A DNA stretch of 53,614 nt from NCBI GenBank assembly GCA_009733775.1, contig WOGZ01000232.1, positions 1 to 53,614 of the forward strand, given 5' to 3'. This stretch comes from Alectoria sarmentosa. Taxonomy: Eukaryota > Ascomycota > Lecanoromycetes > Lecanorales > Parmeliaceae. The translations under genes and the position numbers were made by a program. Of this stretch, positions 25,648 through 36,828 are shown in pieces (the first letter of the stretch is position 1; every line of letters starts with the position of its first letter). The notes under the pieces are model-generated. The model was given only the letters and a program-made list of their open reading frames with translations. It was not told where the DNA came from and made no database searches.

Positions 25648-25903
25648 AATGTCTGCCGCCGGGTGATCATTGAGGTATAGACGAGAAGACATGATGAGCC
25701 CGTAATAATTACTGCAGAATACTGCGACATCTTGAGGCCACAGAGCAGCACTCCTAAGCTACATAGCTTGGTCACATGCTCATTTTCTAGTCATATCAAA
25801 GGCGCCGCGGGGGCTACTCTAATACTCACTGCCCCACTCAGAGGAGACGGACTATTGTTTAAAGACCGAGTTGCCCTTTGACTGCAGTATTCTGCGATGA
25901 AGC
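25648..25903. other. Convergent 3' intergenic region (CHM7-like / RAD18)
   Basis: 256 bp shared by the two 3' ends. It contains a 12-bp inverted pair, GCAGAATACTGC (25714-25725) and GCAGTATTCTGC (25884-25895). No gene. Confidence 0.55.
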
Positions 25904-27214
25904 TCAATCGTCTACACCTAGGCCCGCTGGATTTCCTGACGATTGGAGATCATGCAACAGATCAACGCTTTTTGCTGAAATGCGATTTAGACTTGTAGCC
26001 ACATATCCTTTGTCAATACCTTGATCAAGCAGAGAGTCGGGGGCGCTGTTAGTGCTGCTGATGGACTCGACCTTGGGGTTCACCTTCCGTCGGGCTTGAG
26101 CGATCAGTACTTGAAAATTACTGCCATGATTACTGGCCCATACTGCCCCGTCGAAAGATTTGCTCATCACGGAAGACGCACTGCCTGCTTCGTTACAATT
26201 ACTTAAGATCTGACGACCTTGAGTTCTGTCCCAGGCCTCCAGTTCGTGAACTAGTTCACGCTTCGTCTTCGGCTTTGACGAATCGCAATTTGCGTTCACG
26301 AGGTTGACCCATTCAGTATGTCTCCGTATTAGCAGATCTTTAGGACCTCCGTTAGGTATGCCGAGTTCAGAGAGCTTCTTCCGCAATGCGGTATCTTTGA
26401 GCAAGGAGTAGTTCAGCTGAGGAAGACGCTCCGAGGCCTTCGAGGGTCGACGAGAATTTGCGATTACGTTGAGCTGAGCAGGTGATTGCCTAAAATATGT
26501 CAGTCTGCTTATCAATCAATGTTGTTAAAGCGTCTACCTAGCAGGTGATGTTGTTGAAGCCGAATGGTTATGCACATCTAAATGAGGATAAACCGCCTCC
26601 TCCTTCATCCTTGCTCCACAGATGGGACACGCAGTCAAGCCGTCGTCTTGAGATAAATTTAGTATTATCGCTGAATACTGTACTTGAGTGGACCAACCTG
26701 GCTGCAAACTTTCATCCCTTCCATTGAGGACGAAATGATCATTATCCACTCCATCTGATATCGAACGCCTTCGATCCCCCGACCTAGCTTTCCTTCGTCG
26801 AAGATTGTGATCAACGTACTCCTCGTCCCCATCTCCATCTTCTTCCAATTCCGTGTCGTCTATCTTCCTTTTCCTAATCTTCCCACGGCCATCTTTAGCA
26901 GCTTCAGCGTTTCGTCCAAATTTTAGAACCGCGGGTCTCGCAACTTTAAAAGCATCCACTAGCTCTTGGACCGTCGAGTTCGCTCTCAATTTCATTGCTT
27001 GATCTTGCGTACGACAAGCCGGACAGCGGCCATCAGTGGTCAAACATCGGCGGATACAAAGAGAGCAGAAAGTGTGAGAGCACGAAGTAATCATAGGCGT
27101 ATCAAAGAAGTCCTTACACACTTGGCAACGTAAAGCTTGTTCGACAGGGCTGAGCCGGGGTAATGATGTCTGTAGCCAATCAGATGGATCGGAAACGTCG
27201 AAACAGCAATCCAT
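25904..27214 (-). CDS. rad18: Postreplication-repair E3 ubiquitin ligase Rad18
   Basis: Three exons (27214-26698, 26646-26538, 26489-25904) give 403 residues. The domain order is that of Rad18. A C3HC4 RING spans 30-67 (Cys30, 33, 45, His47, Cys50, 53, 64, 67). A basic, Lys/Arg-rich nuclear-localisation-like region (about 107-155) follows. Next is a UBZ-type zinc finger (Cys179, Cys182, His194, His198) and a SAP DNA-binding helix pair (about 233-270, LGIPNGGPKDLLIRRH). Rad18 with Rad6 mono-ubiquitinates PCNA at stalled forks to start translesion synthesis. The ATG at 27214 precedes the family-like DWL...LSPVEQALRCQVC; the frame is open further upstream but without ATG. The first intron (51 nt) is a multiple of three and has no stop. 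It has a TACTAAT-like branch site, so splicing is inferred. The last UBZ ligand is His instead of the usual Cys. Confidence 0.92.
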
Positions 27215-27513
27215 GAGGTCTTCTATCTTCGTAGGAGCGGACTCGGAAATTAGAGCTTGCACAGGTTGTTGCTGTGGTGAACGAGGTCAAAGTTCTAAAT
27301 GCCGAGATATCAATATAAGGCGCGACCAACTGCGGCGTTACTTTAGCGCGCGACGCGTTTATCAAATTTCAAGCCTTAATTACATTTACACTTTCCTCAC
27401 TTTAGTTAAAGTATTGTTCTGCTATCCCCTTCTTCAAGGAAAGTCAGTTGTTTTTGTGCGACGGGACTGACAGAATTTGCTGATTCTCTACCGTTTGAGC
27501 CTCGGGCGAAAAT
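27215..27513. promoter_or_regulatory. Bidirectional RAD18-POL32 promoter with an MluI cell-cycle box
   Basis: 299 bp separate the two divergent start codons. Near the middle lies GCGCGCGACGCGT (27346-27358), containing the palindrome ACGCGT (27353-27358). That is the binding site of the MBF complex that drives G1/S transcription of replication genes in yeasts. Being palindromic, it can serve both genes. Function here is inference. Confidence 0.65.
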
Positions 27514-29423
27514 ATGTCCCAGGATTTTAAAACCTTCCTCGCGGCCAGTGTATTGAATGATGGGAAGATTGTGGGTTCAATCCTAGCGTTGAGTCTGATG
27601 ATGCTCTTGCTGATGTTCTTGCGCCAGGTATCCTATCGATCTCTGGGCCGAGAACTCAAAGTGCATTGCAATGCCGCGAAGAAGTGTGAAGAGATCAAGC
27701 GTTGTAAGAAGAATCGGCTGATCTCTCTATCAGAATGCTCTACGAATTCTATTCTACCCAGACGACCAAAAAGCCTGCCTCAATCAATGCAACCTACCTA
27801 CTAGACGGCGTTCCCAGGAATGCGAAGAAATCTAGCATCAATGGGCATCAACAGGATGGAGAAGAAATCCACATGCAGAGTAGTCCGTACATGAGCAGCT
27901 CAATGCCACATCAAGATGACGAAGAGGAGGCAGTCCCATCTAGGAGCATAATCCTGGCAAAGGGAGAAGATCTCGAAGGTACGAGCAAATTACCATTCGT
28001 CGGCTTGGTTTACTCTGCGGCCTCCGTACTATCCGCTGCTGATAAAGATTTTAGTGGCAAAAGCAAAATTTAGTCAAATTCACTCCGTACATATCTACAG
28101 CTTGGGGCCAGGCAGGGTGCAGGTAAGTCAACGAAGCCTTACTCTCGTTTCCGGACAATGCCAATTGTGATAGAATCTCCAAATTCTGTCAGACTGCAAC
28201 AGAGCAATATCCGAGAAGTGTGCGAATGAGGATCCGTTAGTATTTCAAGAAAAATATGGAGTCATTCATAATGCAGGTGTCAAAGTAGGACCCGCTCTTC
28301 CCGTTGAATCTATCTCATACCTGACAATGGTGGATGTAGCGGAGGACTGGGAGACGACCACCTATTGGATTGCAACCGACTCCCGTAGAAACAATCAACG
28401 AAAAAGCCCGTAACAAAAGCCGTGGTACTAATAGGGAGCAGAAGATTGCTGTCAAGTCGCCTGATCGACCTTCGTCAAGTAACAAATCGATTAAATCGAC
28501 ACCCCAAGCTGCAGTCGCCTCAGATATAAAAGCTGAGCGACCCAGAGATGTCGAGAAGAAGCCAGCCAGCCAGCCAATCGCGGCGAAGAGGGAGCAGTCT
28601 GACATTTTTAAATCTTTTTCTAGGCCCAGAGCAAAATTAAAGCATGACGATACTGCCAGCTCGACTGGTGCATCCCCAGCTCCTAATACAGCATATTCGG
28701 TGAGCATTTCTTGGCTGTTTGCATGCAATTAGATCTCTAACAGATCTTAGCAGCAATCTGAGAGCTTGCGAGAAGATGGTAAGGGCAGACTTGACATTCA
28801 AGTATATCTTCTGATTAGTGCTCGCAGAACCAATGAAAGATGCTTCTGATGATGAGCAGGAGGAGGACTTCATGTCCTCCAACAGTGTGAATCGAAGAAC
28901 ATCAAAATCACAATCTGAGCGGGCGGAACAGCTTCGGAAGATGATGGAAGATGAAGGTAGGAAGATTCGCGCTTGATAAGGAATCAACCTTACGACTGAC
29001 CGAGCACGTAGACGAAGTGATGGAAGACGTGGGGGAGGATGCTCCACGAGTATCTCAGGAATCGGAACCTGTAGACGGTCCTACTCCACGAACAGAAATT
29101 TCTCCCGAATCTCCTGTTGTCGCAACCGGAAGGCGCAGGCGAGGTAGACGGAAGGTCATGAAGAAGAAGACAGTCAAAGACGAGGAAGGTTATTTGGGTA
29201 TGTACTATGAATCGGGTCATACAAATTGGCAAGTTGATGCTGACATGATCTCCTTCTAGTGACAAAGGAGGAGCCAGCCTGGGAATCCTTTTCCGAGGAC
29301 GAACCTCCTCCGCAAAGAGAGAAGATTCTTCCATCTACCGCAACATCGTCAATGGGGAAGGGTAAGAAGCCCGGTGGAAAGTCTGGACAGGGCAACATCA
29401 TGAGCTTCTTCGGGAAGAAATAA
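27514..29423 (+). CDS. pol32: DNA polymerase delta subunit 3, Pol32/Cdc27
   Basis: Ten exons: 27514-27570, 27628-27683, 27734-27978, 28055-28122, 28174-28284, 28340-28699, 28751-28778, 28828-28956, 29012-29197 and 29260-29423, 467 residues. The N-terminal winged-helix region reads FLAASVLNDGKI, VSYRSLGRELKVH and MLYEFYSTQTTKKP, then SVHIYSLGPGRVQNLQILSD, as in the Pol32 family. The middle is low-complexity, rich in Lys, Ser and acidic residues, with the conserved SDIFKSFSRPRAKL. The C-terminus ends with a canonical PIP box, QGNIMSFFGKK (Gln457, Ile460, Phe463, Phe464), which binds PCNA. Pol32 is a processivity and assembly subunit of Pol delta and is also part of Pol zeta, so it works in the same pathway as the divergent RAD18. 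Exon 7 is only 28 nt, and its downstream acceptor could instead be at 28818 (nine bases earlier, in frame). Confidence 0.9.
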
Positions 29424-30450
29424 ATGGCCAAATTGGGAGGTTATGGGGTCTATAGAGGATCGAGAGGCTAATGAAGTAGAAGCCCGTGAGGGATATTGAG
29501 AAAGTCTAAAGTAGTAGGCTCAGTGGATTTCTACGATACTTACTCAGTGACGTTTTTCCGGGTAATGGCGAAGTTCATTGATATAGGCGATTTGCACGCA
29601 CAATACTGTGTGGAAATTGCGTTGGAGAGATATCCTTTCTGGATTTAAACTGTCACGTCGATCAAGCTGTGGAATACTCGAGGTCTCTATTTGCCAGTTG
29701 ACTGTACTTCAAAAAATGCCAAGTTGTTAAGCCGCCAGAGTAGATTGAGAGTAGTGTGTCTAGAGACGTCAGAACATTGAACCTACCTTTGGGGGGCGGG
29801 ATATTCAGGCGTGACTGTCCAAAGGATATTACGAGTAAATTAGCATTCAGATCTAAGCGGAGGGGATGCAAGAAACTGGTGCCTTCATGGGAACAAGTGC
29901 CTTGGATAACGCAAGCAGAGGGTTTTCACCGACGATGCCTACATTGTTTTCGGGTGAAAAGCTGTTCGTTTGGAAATCCTAAGAACACTGATGTTCCACA
30001 ATTGGTCTTCCGAATGTGCAAAGTAAGATACACTCAAGTATGATTATCTTACAACAGGAGGAAGGGGTCGCGTTCATTGGGGTCGTGAAGGCACTGAATT
30101 ATGGAAATTTGATGCATTTTCTTATCTTTTGATGGTATCAATCCTATGAATACAGCATGAACGCGAGCTACTGATGGAAGCTCGACAGCATAGCCTCATC
30201 TTTCAAGCCCTCAATGTGCACGTCAAGGTGTCGTCAATCATCCCTGGTCAGTTGAATCCTTAACGCTCCTGAATCGATCTATTTGCCCACACCACGCTTG
30301 CCGTCTCCATCAGAGTCTTTCATCCTATGATTTGAAAGTGCAAAGTCAGCTTTCTCGACTTGTTGAACTGGGGAATGGTCACCTTGGAGTGCACCTACGG
30401 GTTGAGCTTGTCCCTTCATGAAGTCAGCACCTCGATCAAAGATAAAGAAT
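29424..30450. other. Convergent intergenic region (POL32 / allergen-like gene)
   Basis: About 1.0 kb of balanced-composition sequence with the two 3' UTRs. A 95-codon frame (29756-30043, plus) has no family resemblance or intron logic, and I do not call it. No RNA gene was recognised. Confidence 0.5.
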
Positions 30451-31468
30451 TTAGACTTGTCCGTACATTAGTCCTGGCTTCTTTGCGGTGGTGTTGGTAT
30501 TGTCGTATCCGCTGCTGCCGGTGTTGTCATAGCCGCTGGTGCCAGTGGTGCCACGGGAGCTGTCGAGGCCAGTGTTGTCGTAGCTTGATGCACCGGTGGT
30601 CGACGAACCTCCTCCTAAAGCACCGCCAACGGCTCTTGGTTCACCCTCGAATCCATCATAGCGCTCTTCACGGCCGGTCAAGCTTCCGCCTTGCTTCTTG
30701 AAGTCAGCCATGCTGACGGCGGGTAGAGCAGATGCGGCGTGGTGCTGGGCCTCATTTTGATGGACCTCGTGAATGGGGACAGTGGTGTGAACAACTGATG
30801 GCTGGATAGTCTCCTTCTGGACAACTGGCTGGATGGTCTAAAGCATGTGTTGGTAATGGTTTTCAAGAATTTCAGGGGAGGATTACTGACCTCATGAACA
30901 TGGTGGTGCACGTGCTCGCCAGCAATGACTGGTGCAACGGAGTGGGTCTCCTTGGTACCTGCTTCAGTGCGGGTGTTCTGAAATTGCATACGCTCTTCTT
31001 CAAGACGAGCCTTGATGGCGTTGGAGTCACCGTGTTGGATCTCACGCTCCTCAACAGCGGCCATTCGGTGAGAATGCTGTTCAGGGAGAACCTCGCGATC
31101 CTTGACTGGCTGGACTGAGGTGTGGTAATGGTCTTGGTGCACCTCGCGATCAATGGCGGTCTGAGCCTCCTCATGACGCTGCTTGATGACTTGCTCGTTC
31201 ACAACGGCTGGAGCGACCTTCTCGTGGACTGTGGTGTCATGGTGACCAGCGTTCTGCCTGAATGAGATATGTTTGATCAGCAGAGTCCATAGGCCAGTGA
31301 TGAAAAGGTCGATGGAGTCCAACGTGGGTAACGGCAGACGGACTGAGAGTCTATTGATCGCACGAAAGCATCAAGGGAAAAGGGATCAGAAGACTGGGGG
31401 CAGTAAGCCATGGCAGTCAATGTTGATACTCACATGAAATCGCTGACCGCTGCCTTTGCTTTATCCAT
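30451..31468 (-). CDS. Histidine-rich allergen-like fungal protein
   Basis: Three exons (31468-31434, 31257-30891, 30837-30451; introns 176 and 53 nt) give 262 residues starting MDKAKAAVSDFMQNAGHHD. There is no signal peptide or membrane segment. Residues 20-175 are rich in His, Glu and Gln with repeating VHE, HYH and HVH motifs, including REVHQDHYH (49-57), PVKDREVLP (62-70) and GEHVHHHVHE (125-134). Two TIQP segments (135-147) follow. The C-terminus is a Gly/Ser/Thr/Tyr repeat with YDNTG units (about 220-247). The pattern matches a fungal family often annotated as allergen. Its biochemical role is unknown to me, and the hydrophilic composition suggests a stress-type intrinsically disordered protein. 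The neighbouring divergent gene carries a related motif. AGGGG, a stress-response element in yeast, lies about 215 bp upstream. Confidence 0.82.
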
Positions 31469-32767
31469 CTTGAATAATTGTGGTTGTTTTTGTTGTTGTT
31501 CTTGTTGGTATTGGGTGGTTATGAGGATTTGTAGAATGAGGTTGTAATTGATAGTGATAGTGATTAGTACAGCGAAGTGGTAGGTGATGTTTGAGGTATA
31601 AAAGAGTAGAAGGAAAGGAATGACTGAGCGGATGTGATAAACATGTACCTTAAGGTTTCTTTGGTGGGGGTGAATTGGGGCCCCTCACTGAGCAGGAGCT
31701 ACATCATTGATCAACATTGGACACTTCCTTGCTTTGGGAGTCTGGCCATGACCATGAAACAAGGTAATCATGCAACAAGCCTCGAATTGGAAGCACCAGT
31801 GGCTTGACTTCTGCGACTTGACGTCACTTTCCTTTTCAGAGCTTCCTATTGGCTGCAATTTCAACTCTGCGGCCAAACTCTCTGTCTAGTAAGTCCTAAG
31901 ATGCTCCCGCGCCACCCTTCAACCACAATGGACCTCTGGCCTTTTGCACAGTATGACAGAATCGGAACGTCATGCGGTTGGATTAATTGTCTTGATTGTC
32001 TTGGGCCACGATTGCCGTTCCATAGTGTGTACATTTTGCATCGCCAGGGCAAACGTTTTCAATTTTCATACATGGACAGGCTCTTCTGCACTTCCTCGAG
32101 GCATGATGGCTCCCTCATGCTAGCAGCCTGCCTCGTGTAGGGAACTGATCCACGGAGACGTATTCCAGAACCAATCTTAAGTAGTAAAATTGGATTGCCC
32201 AACGTGGCAGCCTATTAGGATCGAGACTCGAGAGCCCATGGGCTGGATTGCCCGTTTAAATACTTGGTCACTTAACCTATCTAGGAAGAGCGCGTACTTT
32301 TTGTATTCCAGATGAAATCTCAACAAAGGTCTACATAAGAACAAATTTGAGACAAAACCTATTATCCTGTCACTGCTTTATAACTTTGTAGTTGAAAACA
32401 TCCTTCAAATCGACCTTGTTGTTGAGTTGCAGAGTTGTGGTTTTGGGATGGCCTTACTCAATTGGGTTAAGTGGCTAGATATTAAAAACCGGCCTGAGTA
32501 GAACACTTTGATGACGCACGTCCCGCGCTTCATACCAGCGCCTTAAGACTTCAGCGAAAAATCCTCCGTCAATTTAGACTATTTTACCTATCCAAGATCT
32601 TTTTTCCTGCCGTTTGAAAAGAAGAGTAGAATACTCAATCCCCCCCTCCCAAATTAATAATTTACTCGCCAGTTCACTGGCCAGCAATCCAACCTCACCT
32701 TGGAAGTATCAGTAACATTGGCTTTCCCAGCCGAAACTTGACGGTTATTGTCTTGTTGAGGACAGCC
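31469..32767. promoter_or_regulatory. Divergent promoter region of the two histidine-motif genes
   Basis: 1.3 kb between the two start codons. It contains CCCCT/AGGGG stress-response-element-like sites at 31681-31685 and 32643-32647. The second is within a pyrimidine tract (CCCCCCTCCC, 32641-32650) about 120 bp before the plus-strand ATG, a place where fungal promoters often carry CT-rich tracts. Short open frames here (31685-32140) look non-coding. Regulation is inferred only. Confidence 0.5.
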
Positions 32768-34723
32768 ATGGCGTCTCGTATGAAAAAGCTATTTCATCGT
32801 CAGAGGGACAGCGATACTGAACAACCACCTCAGCGTACTCGAGCACCAACCTTAGACACGCGTGACCCAGCTCTTCGTACCTCTCGTTACGAGTCAACAG
32901 AGCCGGGCCAACTTCCGCAGACCGGAGATTACCCCGTCAAAGGAAACGACAGTTCAGTCATCCTACAGCAAGGGCGCAACTCGTCCGTTTCCCGCAGCCG
33001 CCGTAATTCGGGCACCAATCAAAACGTGCCCTATCGATCAACTACCCCGAACCAGTACGAAGCATCCAAGCGCGCTCCTCACATGACTCCACCACCAATT
33101 GTCACTGGGTTCAACGATCCTTACCAGCAGAGCCCAGCAATACCAATGGGAGGTCAAGAAGAGAGGCCCAGGCGTGATCTTCCACAAGATTTGTCTGGTC
33201 TGAATTTGGGTAATGGAGAATGTTAGACCTTGAAATGGTTGTTAGGAAGGTGCAACAATGTGTTGACTTTTGAATAGCTCCAACAACTGTGACGCAGACT
33301 GTCACGACCACACGTACGCCCCACCAAGGATACAATATGAACAGAGGCATTCCTCAGAACCAAAGATATGGTCCAAACCATACTCTCCAAGAGCAAGGAT
33401 ACACTTCCCGGAACACTCCTAAAGAACAAGGGTACGCTCCGCGGAATAATGCCGCTCCTCTACAGCAGGAGTATGCTTCCCAGAACAATACTACTCCTCA
33501 ACGCCAAGAATATGCCCCACGGAATAACACAACTCCTCAACGCCAAGAATATGCTCCACGGAATAAAACCACTCCTCCACATCATGAAATCGTTCCTCGA
33601 AACAGTGCTATTTCCCAACATCGAGACTCCGCTCCACGAAATAACGCTGCTAGCATTAGACCTGTCAACGAAGGGAACGCTCAGAGAGTTCCGATGTCTC
33701 AAACTCCTCAAGGGGATTTGCCATCAACTCCAAGATCCAACGCATACGACTCTCCGAACCTGCAAGATGAAGATGACACAAGTCTAGCACGACAGAACCC
33801 GATTCCTAGAAAACAAATAGGCACGTTTGCAGATACACCGTACTCTTCTGTCCAGGCCTCATCACCTCCAAGAGCTCAGATAGGCCATAGCCGACAGCAG
33901 AGTGCCCCCAAACCTCTACCATCCATACCAGTGGCTGCAGACCTTGGATACGCCAATCGCCAGACTGAATCTACTCACCAGTCGTCCAGCATTCTCAATA
34001 GGTCAAGACCGGTTCCCACAAGCCAGACTGGGCTACGGGAAGCTCAGGATGTTGTGGAACGCGCAAAAACCAATACTTACGACACTCAAGTCGTTGAACG
34101 TGTGGCACCAGGTCAGTTCCTCTCTCAAAGTTTTAACCACCGAGAAAGAATCCTAATTGGTTGTTGCTTTAGCCGTCGTCCACGAAGAGGTTCATAGAGC
34201 TGTTCATCATGTTCGTGAGGAGGTCATCACTCGTGAAATACACACTCACGATGTTTACCACCGGATTCTACCCGTAGTGGATGTGGAAGTACTTCCACCA
34301 CGACACTTTTTGCCCGTTGAAGGTGGTGGGCTCGTAGAGATCAGCGCACAAGAGGTGCCTGGCAGAGGCAGCAATTGGGTCATTGCAGAAACCGCGTCCA
34401 AGATTCCTTCGGATCAAGCTGCACCTTCTGCAACGACCCAATTCACTGCCCGAAATTTTCCTGGTCGAGAAGGTGATGCCGTGAAGTACATGAGTCCCGA
34501 GGGATATGAAAAGACGAGCCAGACTTGGGTACATCCACCCGAATTGGAGGAAGGCGCTCGTCTCACCGGACAATCATGGCCTATGGTAATTGGAGAGAAG
34601 CCATTTTCGGGAGCTCATGGATTCTCGACTCCAAAAGCAACAAAGAGAAAGAGTCCCAAGAACAACCCTGCCACTCAGGCCAATTCAGCGCAGCGAGCTG
34701 CCGGAGCACGCGGCAGAGCATGA
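32768..34723 (+). CDS. Conserved fungal protein with N-terminal disordered repeats and a C-terminal histidine motif domain
   Basis: Three exons (32768-33209, 33278-34111, 34173-34723; introns 68 and 61 nt, both phase 1) give 608 residues from MASRMKKLFHRQRDSD. Residues 1-425 are low-complexity, rich in Pro, Gln, Arg, Ser and Asn, and include about six 13-residue repeats of the type APRNNTTPQRQEY (33385-33660). The folded-looking part is at about 427-485: HEEVHRAVHHVREEV, REIHTHDVYHRILPVVDVEV, LPPRHFLPVEGG. A basic tail (SPKNNPATQ...GARGRA) ends the protein. The REIH...YH...PV.D.EVLP motif matches the allergen-like neighbour. I know this block from uncharacterised fungal proteins; no function is established to my knowledge. 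Confidence 0.85.
33385..33660 (+). repeat. 39-bp coding tandem repeat
   Basis: In-frame 39-bp units encode 13-residue repeats ending EYAPRNN or similar. Two adjacent copies (about 33500-33580) are nearly identical; the outer ones have diverged. Expansion or contraction would keep the frame. Confidence 0.85.
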
Positions 34724-35290
34724 TACACTGCCCACTGCAGTCCATTGCCGTCCCATTGTAACCCCCAGGTGTTCCCACTGTTTCAAGTTCAGTCTATCCT
34801 TTCAAAAGCTTGTAGCTCAGCGTTTAAGCGCCTGCATCTTCCCTAGCAAGGCGTTCCAGGCCGTCGCTTTCGTACTTCAAATTCCGAGAACATTCTTAGC
34901 TCACTGTCTATGTCTGGGACCAATTTCGCCAACTTACCATGATCTTGTCGAGATGCATCCCGCTTACCATGAAACAATATCATGATATCATACCACACGG
35001 TGATATTGTTGTGTGATACCATCGCTCCTCAGTAGACCCATTCAGGGTCTTGCGTTCGCCATCATCATGGCTCTCCAAGCAGGTTCCAAGCCCAAGAACA
35101 GCTTCTACCCTATGTTTTACTTACAAGACTCCCCTCAACGATGAGAAAACTAGTGCCCCTGCATAGACACCACTTGGGTCTTCGATCATTGGGATTAAGT
35201 TGGGGCTCAATATAGCTTAGCGTATCTTGGGGTCAATTTGGCATTCCGAGACCTAGCATGTAAGGGCTCGGAAAATTGCGCAATATGCTT
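34724..35290. other. 3' flank and right edge of island 2
   Basis: Gene-free sequence leading to the AT block. It contains a 10-bp inverted repeat, AACAATATCA (34973-34982) and TGATATTGTT (35001-35010), with an 18-nt loop. Confidence 0.55.
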
Positions 35291-36011
35291 ATAATTACAC
35301 GCTAATTGCAATATTAACGTGTTTCGTTAAATAACATTTATAATTAATAAACAATTTAAAAAAGAGAATTCTTCAATCGCAAATACGTATATTATTTTAC
35401 AATTTTTTTAAAGTAACAATTAAATAACTTCGTAACTTTATTTTAAAAACGATAATATATTTGAAAATTATAAATATATAATATATTAACAAATTATTTA
35501 TAATAAATAATGTAAATTATATAATAGTGTATAAATATAAAATAATTAATAATTATATATATTTTAAATTAAACGTTATTATTTATTAATATTTATTATT
35601 ATTATTATTTTTAAAATATATCGTCGATTGTAAATCGATAGAAAATTAATAAAGAATTAATAAAAAATAAATAAATATTTAATAAAAAGTCGATTTTAAA
35701 TAATTTACGATTAATTATAAATTATATTATCGTTAATTGAAAGTTAATAAATTACGATAATATTCGTATTTTTTAAAAAAGTTTTTTAAGTTTAATAAAG
35801 TTATAAAATTATATATATTAATTTTTTATATAAAATTTTCGAAAAAAATCGAAAAATCGAAAAATAAATTATATAACGTTAATATTTCGTAAATTATATA
35901 TTAAACGAAATATTTAATTTAATGCGAATTTTATTATATTTAATATATAATTTGAAAATTATTTATTAAATATATATTAATTATAAATATATAATAATAT
36001 AGCATTTTTAT

Positions 36012-36037
36012 AAATAAATAAATAAATAAATAAATAA
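36012..36037. repeat. (AAAT)n microsatellite
   Basis: About six AAAT units in the RIP block. Confidence 0.9.
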
Positions 36038-36497
36038 TTATTAATTAAAAGTTAATAAAAAGTTAATTTTAATATAAAATTAATAATATAAATAAATTTT
36101 ATTTTTAAGTCGCGTATTTTTTCTAAAATAGTAAAATAAAATTATATTTAATTAATATAAAATTTGATTTTTTAATTTAGTAACTTACGAAGATTTTTAC
36201 GAAATTTATTTACGTAAAATTAAAATAAGTTGTAATAATTATTTATTACATTATTTAATAAAGTTTTTAAATAAAAACGTTAAATTTTTTACGTAATAAT
36301 TAATTATTATTAAAAATTAACTTTTAAATCGATATAAATATAAATATATAATATAATAATTATAAATAATTAATTAATTATAAGTTTTCTAAATATTAAA
36401 ATTATTAATTTTAATAAAATATAATTATTACGATTCGAATTTTCACGTTTATTTATAAAATTTAATATTTATTAAAGTTAAAATTTATTTATTAATA

Positions 36498-36556
36498 AAT
36501 AATTATTAATTAAATAATTATTAATTAAATAATTATTAATTAAATAATTATTTATA
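36498..36556. repeat. 15-bp tandem repeat
   Basis: About four copies of AATAATTATTAATTA, with no variation between the central copies. Confidence 0.85.
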
Positions 36557-36828
36557 ATTATTATTATAAAATATAATATAAGTTATTAATAATTATTATA
36601 TATTATATAAAATAATTAATTGTTTAAATAAATGATTTTATTATATACAATTTTAATTTTCTTAATTATATAAACTACTTTATTATATTAATGAAACAAA
36701 TTTTCGAAATTTTAATTAATTTTATTATAATTGCATTTTTTTTAATAATACGCTTAATCGACTTGAATAATTATTTATATATATTGAAAAAATAAACGTA
36801 TACGTGTTTTTTTAACTTTATAAAAACG

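Noticed and set aside
29756..30043. 95-codon plus-strand frame between POL32 and the allergen-like gene
   Set aside because: No recognisable domain, no supporting splice structure, and located in shared 3' intergenic space.
30360..30701. Plus-strand frames opposite the allergen-like gene (also 30894-31118)
   Set aside because: Cys/Trp-rich composition is the shadow of Gly/Ser/His codons on the real strand.
31685..32140. Short frames in the divergent promoter
   Set aside because: No family resemblance; both strands are open only briefly.
34590..34985. 131-codon plus-strand frame overlapping the last exon
   Set aside because: Out of frame with the conserved protein and running into the 3' flank.
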